A stretch of 64,000 bases of DNA. Source: Diadema setosum. Its lineage: Eukaryota > Echinodermata > Echinoidea > Diadematoida > Diadematidae. Positions 46,801 through 50,971 of the stretch are shown in pieces (position 1 is the first letter of the stretch; every line of letters starts with the position of its first letter). The notes below the pieces were generated by a model. The model was not told the DNA's origin, did not search any database, and saw only the letters and a program-made list of their open reading frames with translations. Location: contig CM067067.1 in assembly GCA_033980235.1 (NCBI GenBank), positions 39,909,985 through 39,973,984 of the forward strand, given 5' to 3'. The position numbers were made by a program, and so were the translations under genes.

Positions 46801-48133
46801 CTTATGCAAATAGCGTGTACCCAAATTGATTATGTGTCACTACCCTAATCTTCCTGCTGCATCATGAATTATCAGACAGTCATGTGGTAGCATTTTGTGA
46901 TGATAGGACATTCAGGGTATAGCATGACATAAAATACAAAGATTTGTTAAAATGACTGTGCCAAACATGCCCTGTTCTTTTTCTTTCTGCAGCCATTTGT
47001 AGAGGTATGTATGAAACATCATAACAAGTTTGAAGCCAATAAGTATGCAGCCAAGGTAGCCCCAGAGCAGAGAGTCAAGATGTATGTCAGAATGGGGTAA
47101 GTTAAGTAGAGGACTGGTGTAATGTGTTGGATATCTTGTTAATTATATTAGTATGAAGCAAAACAATACCATGACAATCAATAATCCATTCAGAAATGTA
47201 CCCACCCCCCTTTTATGGAAGTACTTCAGCATTATTTGACATATTTTTGTTTGAAAAAAATATTCTTTCATTTAATCTGGCTAACTTTTATTTATGCCAC
47301 TGCTCTTCTTTGGAGCCTTTCCTTCTTACAAATTTGATTAAGGTTATTGATATCTCTGTTGGCTGCTTAACCCATTGAAGACGAGTCCTGAGTATACTTG
47401 GGCAGGTGTCTACGGGAAATGCGTGTTGTAGCAAAATCAGCCCATCCTCAACAGGTTAACTCCCATCCATCCTTATGCGGTTCAGTTTGCTATTCATCAT
47501 ACCTCTTTTAAAATCATTCATATGCTCACCATATGCTAGTTTTTGGAGCGGTGAGTATGGAACACACATGTAAAACAAGCCATGCCTGATTAATTGATAA
47601 GATTATACCTGGGCTGCTTCTTCTATGATCTACCTCTTTGGTACAACTTGTATGTTTTGTTTGTTAGTTGCCGAGATGTGAGTACATTGTCAACATTCAG
47701 GATTTTCTTTCTGGCATCTCTTCCCTTTACATGGGCACCTTGATTCAGAAAACTGTGTGTTGACAATAAGAGCAACACTTTTTGTATTCTATTTCCAGCT
47801 AAATCAATAGAGACTCTTGGGTAAATTTCTGTCATTTATAGCAATGGAAAACTGAAATACATACAGTGTATCTCCATTTGTTTTCAAATGTAGCTAATTT
47901 GTTGCCATTTTGAGCTTTGATCTTCACTTTTATCAGCCACAGTTTCTACCTGTAAGTAAGAGTGACTTCATGTATCTCTCTTTCCTTGCTCAAGGGCCCT
48001 TGAAGAGGCAGCTGAACTTGCCTTTCAACAGAAGAGTGAAGAAGACTTGAACATTGTTTTGAGACACTGTTCTGGTAACAGACAACTTTCGGCCAAGATC
48101 AACACCATGAAACAGCAGCTTCAGAAGAAATGA
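9192..48133 (+). CDS. VPS16: VPS16, core subunit of the HOPS/CORVET tethering complexes (23 exons)
   Basis: Joined exons 9192-9241, 12351-12445, 14114-14214, 15109-15237, 15846-15996, 24126-24241, 24764-24886, 25762-25892, 26442-26536, 28655-28731, 30984-31109, 32491-32618, 33422-33457, 34338-34446, 38890-39024, 39890-39998, 41056-41153, 42803-42907, 43596-43673, 45287-45456, 46540-46636, 46993-47096 and 47995-48133 give 2502 nt, or 833 residues plus TGA (human VPS16 is 839). Every junction is GT-AG and keeps frame. Family landmarks appear in order: [11 protein letters not shown] at the start, [88 protein letters not shown] and a basic end. Residues 1 to about 420 form the Vps16_N beta-propeller half, and the rest is the alpha-solenoid that in other animals binds VPS33. 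The protein acts on endosome and lysosome membranes in Rab5/Rab7-dependent fusion. No frameshift or missing exon is seen despite heavy transposon load in the introns. Confidence 0.97.
9500..9720. repeat. Likely retroelement tail in VPS16 intron 1
   Basis: A TTTCAATTTAATTTCAATTT run at about 9507-9535 leads into TTTTCACATGTAACAC and ends in a poly(A)-like stretch at 9702-9717. The hexamer-run start resembles those at 5520 and 29290. No coding sequence remains. Confidence 0.35.
10040..10340 (-). other. CpG-richer block with candidate antisense first exon
   Basis: CG dinucleotides are far denser here than in the surrounding intron. On the minus strand an ATG at about 10187 in good context (A at -3) opens a frame ([12 protein letters not shown]...) of about 40 codons. 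It runs to AAAG|GTGAGTAA, a strong splice donor consensus at about 10068. The plus strand has AAAATGGCGCC, another YY1-like core. It could be the promoter and first exon of an antisense transcript, an alternative VPS16 promoter, or chance. I found no downstream antisense exon. Confidence 0.25.
10690..12340. other. VPS16 intron 1, remainder
   Basis: Contains a diverged copy of the TTAACCCGTTGAGGA small element at about 11965-12036. Otherwise I see only ordinary AT-rich intron sequence. Confidence 0.5.
12351..12445 (+). CDS. VPS16: VPS16 exon 2 (residues 17-49)
   Basis: Encodes [11 protein letters not shown]... ending [10 protein letters not shown]; animal VPS16 has the matching AAPYGGPIA. Acceptor TTTTCCAG, donor AATAG|GTAAGG. 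Confidence 0.93.
13271..13837. mobile_element. TTAAAGGACAAG foldback element, copy 1 (intron 2)
   Basis: A 567-bp near-palindrome. It opens TTAAAGGACAAGTCCACCTT and closes with AAGGTGAACTTGTCCTTTAA. About 150 bp of each arm pairs with the other, including ATTGAGTGAATGCA against TGCATTCACTCAA. A second full copy is at 50176-50745, a diverged one at about 59071-59560 and a fragment at 44815-44970. Confidence 0.88.
13897..13989. mobile_element. Small TTAACCC(G)TTGAGGA element (intron 2)
   Basis: One of a family of about 90 bp with inverted ends and a shared core CACCTGCCCAAGTATA(T/C)TC. Other copies are at 25596-25687, 33803-33893, 39441-39530 and 47367-47459; shorter or diverged ones are at 11965-12036 and 31153-31204. 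Confidence 0.8.
14114..14214 (+). CDS. VPS16: VPS16 exon 3 (residues 49-82)
   Basis: Encodes [10 protein letters not shown]... to [15 protein letters not shown], the blade after GGPIA in which human VPS16 has LDIYSASGMPLASL. Acceptor CCCATCAG, donor CAAT|GTAAGT. Confidence 0.9.
14427..14966 (-). mobile_element. Truncated Penelope-like element with inverted terminal repeats
   Basis: Two arms of about 173 bp (14427-14599 and 14794-14966) are near-identical inverted copies. Between them the minus strand encodes [36 protein letters not shown] and [11 protein letters not shown]. As I know the family, this WFERGVKEAI-PSLNRGGGLRH-type tail is the GIY-YIG-linked C-terminus of Penelope-like retroelements, which often have inverted pseudo-LTRs. 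Only the last part of the ORF remains, so the copy is dead. It sits between VPS16 exons 3 and 4. Confidence 0.6.
14513..14794 (-). pseudogene. C-terminal fragment of Penelope-like element ORF
   Basis: An open minus-strand frame with [32 protein letters not shown] and [13 protein letters not shown]. It resembles the tail of the reverse transcriptase/GIY-YIG endonuclease protein of Penelope-like elements. The reverse transcriptase domain itself is missing because the element is 5'-truncated, so the fragment cannot be active. Confidence 0.55.
15109..15237 (+). CDS. VPS16: VPS16 exon 4 (residues 83-125)
   Basis: Encodes [19 protein letters not shown] then [16 protein letters not shown]. The GWS.E(D/E)LLC(I/V)QEDG motif is diagnostic of VPS16. 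Acceptor ATGATCAG, donor GGCCAG|GTAAGT. Confidence 0.95.
15846..15996 (+). CDS. VPS16: VPS16 exon 5 (residues 126-176)
   Basis: Encodes [19 protein letters not shown] then [16 protein letters not shown] and ends MMEVPG. Human VPS16 has ARIFHTEFGSGVAILTG and RRMPEVPG here. Acceptor TTTGCAG, donor TACCAG|GTAAGT. Confidence 0.95.
16440..17160 (+). repeat. Tandem units with TGACCT half-sites, left arm
   Basis: Five units begin with TTTGACCTCTGATGACCT near 16450, 16613, 16776, 16926 and 17091. Each continues into AGAGGTCAATGACCTC or a variant, then a spacer containing ATATCAGAATATT-like sequence. TGACCT-n4-TGACCT is a DR4 and AGGTCA-n1-TGACCT an IR1 nuclear-receptor arrangement. Confidence 0.8.
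17440..17700. repeat. G-tracts and poly(T) in foldback loop
   Basis: A G-run at 17441-17451, GGGGGAGGG stretches near 17505-17530 and a T-run at 17664-17693. Simple sequence. Confidence 0.8.
17700..19020. repeat. Degenerate tandem repeat of about 150-200 bp in the foldback loop
   Basis: Recurrent order of an A-run, a TCTGATGCATAC-like motif (17700, 18196, 18354, 18479 and 18862), GGGAAATTAT, GTGTACCAA(A/G)TCTA and a CCCCCTCC(A/C)ACA block. Open frames in it, including one at 17748-18122, are incidental. Confidence 0.5.
19541..19570. repeat. (GT)n microsatellite
   Basis: Uninterrupted GT dinucleotide run. Confidence 0.95.
19995..20035. repeat. (TTC)n microsatellite
   Basis: About 13 TTC triplets; it creates poly-Lys and poly-Phe frames on the two strands. 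Confidence 0.95.
20150..21060 (-). pseudogene. Decayed LINE (non-LTR) reverse transcriptase fragment
   Basis: Read on the minus strand, the fragment shows [10 protein letters not shown] (20770-20741, like the KYLGV block of CR1/L2/Jockey-type reverse transcriptases). It then shows [13 protein letters not shown] (20613-20575, matching the well-known LEYxxxxWDPY/F block) and [20 protein letters not shown] (about 20210-20165, matching the LxxLxxRR....LxxFYKI block). They are in the right order but different frames with stops between, so the copy is dead. It sits in the loop of the foldback structure. Confidence 0.6.
21230..22330 (-). repeat. Tandem units with AGGTCA half-sites, right arm
   Basis: Inverted counterparts of the left-arm units. 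GAGGTCATTGACCTC followed by AGGTCATCAGAGGTCAAAG occurs near 21441, 21612, 21780, 21958, 22121 and 22281; weaker units are at 21231 and 21279. The inner copies are more diverged than the outer ones. Confidence 0.8.
22777..23340 (+). mobile_element. TGTCGAGCCCACCGGAGG element with 155-bp tandem DR1 units
   Basis: A GC-rich head (22777-22865) with repeated GTCTGTCCGTCC-type motifs is followed by three tandem units 155 bp apart. Each carries AAACTTGGATGG and a perfect AGGTCAAAGGTCA (22981, 23136 and 23291). Similar heads and AAGGTCAAAGGTCA-type bodies occur at 37556-37980 and, inverted, within 36809-37000. I take this as a non-coding dispersed element. Confidence 0.6.
23530..23760. repeat. (AAT)n/(ACT)n microsatellite and dispersed-repeat tail
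   Basis: AAT and ACT triplets at 23541-23600, then a segment with TTATTAAGCGCATTTTCCATA and TTGATTCCACAGTTTGGGAG. It resembles the segment at 34701-35720 (TAGCGCACAGG..., ACTGATTCCACAATTTTGG). Probably a retroelement 3' end. Confidence 0.5.
24126..24241 (+). CDS. VPS16: VPS16 exon 6 (residues 176-214)
   Basis: Encodes [19 protein letters not shown] then [19 protein letters not shown], equivalent to human [20 protein letters not shown]. Acceptor ACTCAG, donor CAGCAG|GTCTGT, which is weaker than the others. Confidence 0.9.
24764..24886 (+). CDS. VPS16: VPS16 exon 7 (residues 215-255)
   Basis: Encodes [19 protein letters not shown] then [20 protein letters not shown]. Human VPS16 has FLQMAVSF and LALFTDTGYIWMG. 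Acceptor CCTCAG, donor TTACAG|GTGAGA. Confidence 0.95.
25596..25687. mobile_element. Small TTAACCCGTTGAGGA element (intron 7)
   Basis: Starts TTAACCCGTTGAGGACGGAC and ends TCCTCTAAGGGTTAA. The ends are inverted repeats and the core CACCTGCCCAAGTATACTC matches the family. Confidence 0.85.
25762..25892 (+). CDS. VPS16: VPS16 exon 8 (residues 256-299)
   Basis: Encodes [19 protein letters not shown] then [20 protein letters not shown]. Human VPS16 has KLCEFN and PPKQMVWC. Acceptor GTGATTAG, donor TTAA|GTATCC. Confidence 0.92.
26442..26536 (+). CDS. VPS16: VPS16 exon 9 (residues 299-331)
   Basis: Encodes [19 protein letters not shown] then [13 protein letters not shown]. Human VPS16 has [20 protein letters not shown] and EFLHEVP. 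Acceptor GACCAG, donor TCCCAG|GTAGGT. Confidence 0.92.
26553..26712. mobile_element. Hairpin element, TGTTTCATAAAACTTGTCATC family (intron 9)
   Basis: An element of about 155 bp whose two ends (GGGGTCTGTTTCATAAAACT and AAGTTTTATGAAACGGGCCC) are inverted copies, as are their CATCAGTGACAA neighbours. The middle holds CAGCCAATCAGAATCGAGGA. A related hairpin lies at 43252-43425 in intron 18. Confidence 0.85.
27095..27215 (+). repeat. 24-bp minisatellite
   Basis: About 4.5 copies of AAGTTTTGCAAGAAGTTCCATGAG-type units (24 bp). The repetitive Lys/Phe/His frames on both strands come from this tract. Confidence 0.9.
27783..28571. mobile_element. piggyBac-like MITE, copy 1 (intron 9)
   Basis: 789 bp bounded by TTAA on both sides, with perfect inverted ends CCCTATTCTAACTGGG / CCCAGTTAGAATAGGG. 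Just inside each end lies a G-run with TCAAATTGACCCCCC. TTAA targets and CCCTA termini are the hallmarks of the piggyBac superfamily. There is no open frame of transposase size, so it is non-autonomous. Related copies start at 49155 and 51293. Confidence 0.85.
28655..28731 (+). CDS. VPS16: VPS16 exon 10 (residues 331-356)
   Basis: Encodes [19 protein letters not shown] then ASREFQ. Human VPS16 has EEIFKIASMAPGALLLEAQ. The acceptor TTGGTAG is less pyrimidine-rich than the others. Donor TTCCAG|GTAAGA. Confidence 0.95.
29290..30560. repeat. Probable retroelement remnant with AC-rich body (intron 10)
   Basis: Opens with GATTCAGATTCAGATTCAGA then TCGTTTATTGTC, like the tract at 5520. It holds long AC-rich stretches (29580-29640, 29800-29850) and a GT-run at 30190-30252. 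No reverse-transcriptase motif was recognised, and the open frames in the AC tracts are not credible genes. Confidence 0.35.
30984..31109 (+). CDS. VPS16: VPS16 exon 11 (residues 357-398)
   Basis: Encodes [19 protein letters not shown] then [19 protein letters not shown]. Human VPS16 has [10 protein letters not shown] and AVQQCIEAAGHEHQP. Acceptor CATACAG, donor CTCAAG|GTAACA. Confidence 0.96.
31153..31204. mobile_element. Short internally deleted TTAACCC element (intron 11)
   Basis: TTAACCCACTGAGGATGAGC and an inverted end CAACGAGTTAA without most of the core; probably a deletion derivative of the family of about 90 bp. Confidence 0.5.
31616..32374. mobile_element. TGTGACCCGCTACAAC element, copy 1 (intron 11)
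   Basis: 759 bp with inverted ends TGTGACCCGCTACAACAAAA / TTTTTGTTGTAGCGGGTCACA and a further inverted CCTAAAGTCG / CGACTTTAGG. The interior is GC-richer than its surroundings, with CGACGCAATCGCGATCAAGG and AACATGGCCCAGAAAAAC. A second copy with the same layout lies at 43947-44627. Non-coding, non-autonomous DNA element. Confidence 0.88.
32491..32618 (+). CDS. VPS16: VPS16 exon 12 (residues 399-441)
   Basis: Encodes [19 protein letters not shown], then [20 protein letters not shown] with the final Gln split. It is the most conserved stretch of VPS16. Acceptor TTTACAG, donor GAACA|GTATCC. Confidence 0.97.
32837..33066 (+). mobile_element. tRNA-derived SINE, copy 1 (intron 12)
   Basis: Head with an A-box-like TGGCATATTGGAT and a B-box-like GAGTTTGAATTCC (32889), followed by CACATCCTTGGACAAGACG, GTATAAATGGGTACCGGG, a CTACCCTGGGTAAA block and an ATT-rich tail. 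Copy 2 at 41845-42083 has every block in the same order. Pol III-type boxes, fixed length and an AT-rich tail identify a SINE. Confidence 0.75.
33422..33457 (+). CDS. VPS16: VPS16 exon 13 (residues 441-453)
   Basis: A 36-bp exon that encodes [11 protein letters not shown] with split codons at both ends. Human VPS16 has KQLTIQVLLDR. The frame on both sides requires it. Acceptor CCCACAG, donor GACAG|GTAATT. Confidence 0.9.
33803..33893. mobile_element. Small TTAACCCGTTGAGGA element (intron 13)
   Basis: TTAACCCGTTGAGGATGAG and the GAGTATACTCGGGCA(A/G) core, ending CCATCCTCAACAGGTT. Opposite core orientation to the copies at 13897 and 25596. Confidence 0.85.
34338..34446 (+). CDS. VPS16: VPS16 exon 14 (residues 453-489)
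   Basis: Encodes [19 protein letters not shown] then [17 protein letters not shown]. Human VPS16 has [20 protein letters not shown] and RILAHWACYKV. Acceptor TCACCAG, donor TACAAG|GTACAC. Confidence 0.96.
34785..35464. mobile_element. TGTGACC inverted-repeat element, copy 2 (nested in the hAT element)
   Basis: Starts TGTGACCCTGCACCACAAAA and ends TTTTGTGATGCACGGTCACA, flanked by TATA on both sides. About 85-90% identical by eye to 5560-6238. Nesting shows that it jumped after, or travelled within, the hAT-like element. Confidence 0.88.
35826..35850. repeat. Poly(G) tract
   Basis: A G-run of about 24 bases; similar runs are listed at 45848, 51311, 54471 and 54800. Confidence 0.95.
37556..37985 (+). 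mobile_element. GTCTGTCCGTCC-headed element with TGACCTTTGACCT units (intron 14)
   Basis: A GC-rich head (GAACGAGTTCGAGCAGGGGA, then repeated GTCTGTCCGTCC) is followed by two tandem units of about 145 bp. Each contains TTTTGATTC(T/C)GTTTGCTTTA, CTTCTACACAGAATTT and stacked TGACCTTTGACCT motifs. Related to the element at 22777. Confidence 0.55.
37988..38190 (-). mobile_element. tRNA-derived SINE-like repeat, second family (intron 14)
   Basis: On the minus strand 38160-38090 reads like a tRNA body: GGTCTAGTGGAG (A-box-like), then GGGTTCGAATCCCGC (B-box/T-arm with a good stem). The expected acceptor-stem pairing is absent, so it is tRNA-derived rather than a tRNA gene. A decayed copy lies at 41380-41520. 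The ATTGATCAGTGT flank is shared by both copies and repeats at 38300. Confidence 0.6.
38186..38352. repeat. Inverted repeat around CTTATAGCATGCAGC
   Basis: TCCTTATAGCATGCAGCGGG...GCGTAATTA (38190-38222) is mirrored by TAATTACGCAGTACCTGCTG...TATAAGGA (38319-38351). The intervening part repeats the GACAAATTGCCCTGCATCGA sequence found at 38000. A small palindromic insertion in a SINE is likely. Confidence 0.6.
38890..39024 (+). CDS. VPS16: VPS16 exon 15 (residues 490-534)
   Basis: Encodes [19 protein letters not shown], then [20 protein letters not shown]. Human VPS16 has INQKLGDTPGVSYSDIA and CGRTELAIK. Acceptor TGTCCAG, donor TAAA|GTAAGT. Confidence 0.97.
39100..39330. repeat. Trinucleotide and (GT)n microsatellites
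   Basis: ATT, CTG/CTA and ACT triplets with interruptions (39100-39255), then a GT-run at 39296-39325. The Leu/Thr-rich open frames are artefacts. Confidence 0.95.
39441..39530. mobile_element. Small TTAAC element (intron 15)
   Basis: Diverged member of the TTAACCCGTTGAGGA family: TTAACGCATTGAATACTAGT, a CTGGGGCAGGTG core and the end TCATCCTTAACGGATTGA. Confidence 0.7.
39890..39998 (+). CDS. VPS16: VPS16 exon 16 (residues 535-571)
   Basis: Encodes [19 protein letters not shown], then [13 protein letters not shown]. Human VPS16 has LLEYEPRSGEQVPLLLKM and [11 protein letters not shown]. Acceptor CCTCATCAG, donor CTGG|GTACGT. Confidence 0.97.
40843..40880. repeat. (AG)n microsatellite
   Basis: Pure AG dinucleotide run in intron 16. 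Confidence 0.95.
41056..41153 (+). CDS. VPS16: VPS16 exon 17 (residues 571-603)
   Basis: Encodes [19 protein letters not shown], then [13 protein letters not shown]. Human VPS16 has [20 protein letters not shown]. Acceptor GCTCAG, donor ATGCAG|GTAAGA. Confidence 0.95.
41255..41620. repeat. GGAATAACGAACC-type repeat and SINE fragment (intron 17)
   Basis: Diverged GGAATAACAAACCTT-like units at 41255-41295 and 41560-41620 flank a decayed copy (41380-41520) of the tRNA-derived repeat seen at 37988. Confidence 0.5.
41845..42083 (+). mobile_element. tRNA-derived SINE, copy 2 (intron 17)
   Basis: TGTGACATAGTGGATCAAAT (A-box side), CCAAGTTCAATGCCC (B-box side), CTTACATCCTTGGACAAGAT, ATAGATGGGTACCTGGCAAC and CTACCCTGGGTAAA, then an ATT/ATC-rich tail. 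Same order as 32837-33066. Confidence 0.75.
42803..42907 (+). CDS. VPS16: VPS16 exon 18 (residues 604-638)
   Basis: Encodes [19 protein letters not shown], then [16 protein letters not shown]. Human VPS16 has FCKHQELETLKDLYNQDDN. I chose the ACTTCAG acceptor at 42802 over a TAG at 42810 because only the first gives FCR and keeps frame. Donor CTTCAG|GTAGGT. Confidence 0.94.
43030..43128. repeat. 37-bp tandem repeat (intron 18)
   Basis: About 2.7 copies of a unit starting ATATCATAGTGTGCATTTCT and ending TTTAGTGATCATAGTG. Confidence 0.9.
43252..43425. mobile_element. Hairpin element related to 26553-26712 (intron 18)
   Basis: Ends GTTTCATCAAGTTAGTCAGC and TGACTAAATTGATGAAACGC are inverted, with GACAAGTTGTCAGTCTCT mirrored by AGAGACTGACAACTTGTC. 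The central CAGCCAATCAAAACCAAGGA matches the CAGCCAATCAGAATCGAGGA centre of the intron 9 hairpin. Confidence 0.85.
43596..43673 (+). CDS. VPS16: VPS16 exon 19 (residues 639-664)
   Basis: Encodes [19 protein letters not shown], then GNEFAMK. It lies in the part of the solenoid that contacts VPS33 in other species. Human VPS16 has AFYKAKNEFAAKA. Acceptor CTTTCAG, donor ATGAAG|GTGAGA. Confidence 0.94.
43947..44627. mobile_element. TGTGACCCGCTACAAC element, copy 2 (intron 19)
   Basis: 681 bp from TGTGACCCACTACAACAAAA to TTTTGTTGTGGCGGGTCACA. It shares the interior of 31616-32374, including CAACGCAATCGTGATCAAGG and TCATGGCCCAGAAAAAC, at lower identity. Confidence 0.85.
44815..45227. mobile_element. 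Two fused element fragments (intron 19)
   Basis: 44815-44970 resembles a collapsed TTAAAGGACAAG palindrome (AGTGAATGCAGGAATATTAG and a TTCTCAAACT...TGAATTCACA arm). 44975-45227 is the right end of a TGTGACC element, with AGATTGACTTGGTTGAACCA and the terminus TTTTGTGATGCATGGTCACA. Confidence 0.65.
45287..45456 (+). CDS. VPS16: VPS16 exon 20 (residues 665-721)
   Basis: Encodes [19 protein letters not shown], then [20 protein letters not shown] and [13 protein letters not shown]. Human VPS16 has ATEDQMRLLRLQRRLE, FLDLSLHDT and FRIPDKR. Acceptor TGACAG, donor CAAGAG|GTCAGT. Confidence 0.96.
45848..45861. repeat. Poly(G) tract (intron 20)
   Basis: G-run of 14 bases. Confidence 0.95.
46540..46636 (+). 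CDS. VPS16: VPS16 exon 21 (residues 721-753)
   Basis: Encodes [19 protein letters not shown], then [13 protein letters not shown]. Human VPS16 has [20 protein letters not shown] and [11 protein letters not shown]. Acceptor TGGCAG, donor TATGAG|GTAAGC. Confidence 0.97.
46993..47096 (+). CDS. VPS16: VPS16 exon 22 (residues 754-788)
   Basis: Encodes [19 protein letters not shown], then [16 protein letters not shown]. Human VPS16 has [20 protein letters not shown]. Acceptor TTCTGCAG, donor ATGGG|GTAAGT. Confidence 0.97.
47367..47459. mobile_element. Small TTAACCCGTTGAGGA element (intron 22)
   Basis: TTAACCCATTGAAGACGAGT, the core GAGTATACTTGGGCAGGTGT and the inverted end CATCCTCAACAGGTTAA. Confidence 0.85.
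47995..48133 (+). CDS. VPS16: VPS16 exon 23 and stop (residues 788-833)
   Basis: Encodes [19 protein letters not shown], then [19 protein letters not shown] and ends KQQLQKK before TGA. Human VPS16 has EAELSLVLSHCTGA and ends AQAQKK. Acceptor GCTCAAG. Confidence 0.96.
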
Positions 48134-49154
48134 TTGATGTGTGAGTCAGCCTGTGACCTCACCATGTCTCATGCATAGTGGATGTGACCTCCTTCTCCAT
48201 ATGTGCACACACATCGGCACATTCCAAGTCAGCTTTTGTGCTGACATTTGACATTTCTTTCAAGAGATCGAAAGGATCTTGTGCAGATAGAAATGGGGTT
48301 AGTATATCTATACATTGTGTATGATACTTTGATCATACTGAGTAATATGCATGGACATGTTTACTGGCATATTGCTATTAAATGGAGGGGTGGAGGCAGG
48401 GGGATGGGGAGGGAGAAAGATCGCAGAGAGAGGAATATTATGAAACTTTGTTAAGGAACAATCAAGATTCAGATACACAATTGGAGATACAGAAGAAGCG
48501 TGACAGTGGAGAAGGAACTTGCTGACGTGTTCAAAGAGATGTGATGTTTATGGTAATCTATTGAAAGTAAAGATGTCAAGATAGAGTGTATTACAGCCTT
48601 TTTTTATAGAAAGTTACACTTCTTATAATGTCAGTGTTATTGAAATTCATTTGCTGATCATTTGTCATTTGTTTTGTTTGTTTTTTTTTTATGCAGGTGA
48701 TCATGTATCATGTTATGATTTGTCATGTTTAGAATGCAATTCTGTCATCATCTCTGTCAGATATGTTCCAACTCAGGCAAAAGACATACATGTGTAGATT
48801 CTGAAGTAATGACACAATGACAGGCATATGGGTGGTTTTGACGTGATGTTCATCAATGACTGTATGTATTACTAATGTCAAACCTATCTGGAATGGTAAC
48901 CCAGGGAAGACTAAATGAGTGACTGCTATAGACAGGTGGTCACTATAGGCAGGTTTGACTGTAGTCTCAAAGACAGGGCCAAATGAAACAAGAGGAAAAC
49001 TTGACTAATGTCGAGAGTGCTGTGTAGAAACCTGCAGTAAGCATTGATTGTGATGCTAGCTGTGTGTCTCTTACATCAGAGCAGGAAGTGATTGCAGGGT
49101 AGTTATACCCGCATTAATCAATCATGAAGTACCAAACACTGGAAATAAGAATGT
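48134..49154 (+). other. VPS16: VPS16 3' flank / probable 3' UTR
   Basis: No AATAAA lies within the first kilobase after the stop; weak variants AGTAAA (48568) and AATAAG (49143) are present. A fragment with GCTATAGACAGGTGGTCACT and GGCAGGTTTGACTGTA at 48930-48962 belongs to the dispersed repeat also seen at 63680. The canonical AATAAA at 52515 would need a 3' UTR of about 4.4 kb full of elements. Confidence 0.35.
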
Positions 49155-49978
49155 TTAACCCTAAAAGGGCTAGAGGGAATCTGCCCCCTCCAATGTTTTT
49201 TGCAATAATTTTGCAATGCGAGAAGGCCTTGTCATGAGGCTTTTTGACTTTCTTTTCAAGTCTTGCACAATTTTTTAGACCAAATTTGCAATGGCCAAGC
49301 ATGCAGTTCCGGAGCCATCGTAACCATTTTATGTGTCTGTATGTCATGTCAATATGGGCATAATTTTGTGATTTCATGTTCATTTCATATGGAAAACAGT
49401 TTTCTGTCATCAAAAACTCATAAAACCTGACTATTTTTTTTTTTTTTACTATTAATCTCTTATATTTGTTGATTTAGTGCTGATTATGGTAGAAAAGTGG
49501 TCAGTTACAATTTTCAATGAAAAACAAAAGTAAAAAAACAGAGAAATGCACCACAAATTCTAAAAACAGTAATATACATTAAGTACATAAGAATTAATCT
49601 GATTTTCAGAAGTTATTATGTACAATTGTTGAATATGTTAAAACAGATATACAAACCAAAAATTAGACTGTCAGTGCTTTTAATTAGTGACTGTTTAACA
49701 GGCTAACATAAGATCTTGGACTTAGTTTACATAATTGATTAACCAAAATTTGAAATTGATGCTTTCAAAAAATGTTACAACACAATCTTGTTGATTACGA
49801 CATGGGTGTTACATGTCAAAGTGCCAAATTTCGTTGTGATCGCACCACTGGAGATCGAGATCTTGGGGGTTAGGGGATTGGAATCCACCTCCGTCTGGAT
49901 ATAGCATAGCCGAAAAACAAAACAAAAAACAGCCTGGTTATGGTCAAATTAGCTTTCTGTCAGGTTTTGTTAGGTTAA
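49155..49978. mobile_element. TTAACCC piggyBac-like element, copy 2 (diverged)
   Basis: Begins TTAACCCTAAAAGGGCTAGA and ends TGTTAGGTTAA. The interior follows copy 1 (GACTTTCTTTTCAAGTC, GACCAAATTTGCAATGGCC). The inverted ends have decayed. Confidence 0.6.
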
Positions 49979-50175
49979 AATACTCTCTAACAAACTTGTT
50001 TTTTTTTTTTTTTTTTTTTTACAGAGAGAGAGAAAGAGAATTTTGTCATCAATATTATCCCATGAGTTAAAGTACCCATTCTGTTTATCAAAATTTTAGT
50101 TTCCCATGCAGTGTAGCAGATGTTGAACAAACCCCACAAAAAAAGTTTTGATTCCCCTCATACTTTGATTTTATA

Positions 50176-50745
50176 TTAAAGGACAAGTTCACCTTCATAT
50201 ACATGTGGATTGAGTGAAGGCAGCAATATTAGTAGAACACATCAGTGAAAGTTTGGGGAAAATCTGACAATCTGTTCAAAAGTTATGAATTTTTTGAATA
50301 TCTGTGCAATCACTGCTGGAGGAGAAGACTACTTCAGTGTATGGTGTCACATGCATACAACGATATAAGGAAAATAAAAAGAGAATTTCACAAAACTTGA
50401 CTTTTTGACTAAAGTGCACATTTCTTCGACTTGTTACTGACTTATGTTAGGGATAATATTATCCCCCCTGACTTCTTAATGAGAGAAGTCGAGCTGCCTT
50501 TTAATTAATATGTGAGAAAAGTGAGAATATCTTGAATTTTCTTTATATTTTCTTTATCTAGTTGTACTCATATGACATCACAAGCTATAGCAGTCTTCTC
50601 ATCCAGCCGTGACTAAGCAGAAACTTCTAAAATTCATAACTTTTGAACGAATTGTCTGATTTTCCCCAAACTCTCATTGATGTGTTGTACTAATATTGCC
50701 TCATTCACTCAACCCACATGTCTATGAAGGTGAACTTGTCCTTTG
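50176..50745. mobile_element. TTAAAGGACAAG foldback element, copy 2
   Basis: TTAAAGGACAAGTTCACCTT to AAGGTGAACTTGTCCTTTGA. It matches 13271-13837 throughout, including CAACGATATAAGGAAAATAA and CTTCTCATCCAGCCGTGACT. Confidence 0.9.
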
Positions 50746-50971
50746 ATATTCTTACCTCTCCATTTCTACATCTTTGTGTGGAAATTAGTCTTTTGTATTT
50801 TATTCATGGACAGTTGTGTGCAATCATGAACGTGAAATTCTTTCACGAATTATGTTGTAGATCTTTCAAGGAAATAATTGCTCATAAAGCCCCAAATTTA
50901 TGATACTGCTCTCCTTAATGCCATGACTGAAAGGTTAATCACATTGAGTCACTCACAGATTGCAAACTGTT

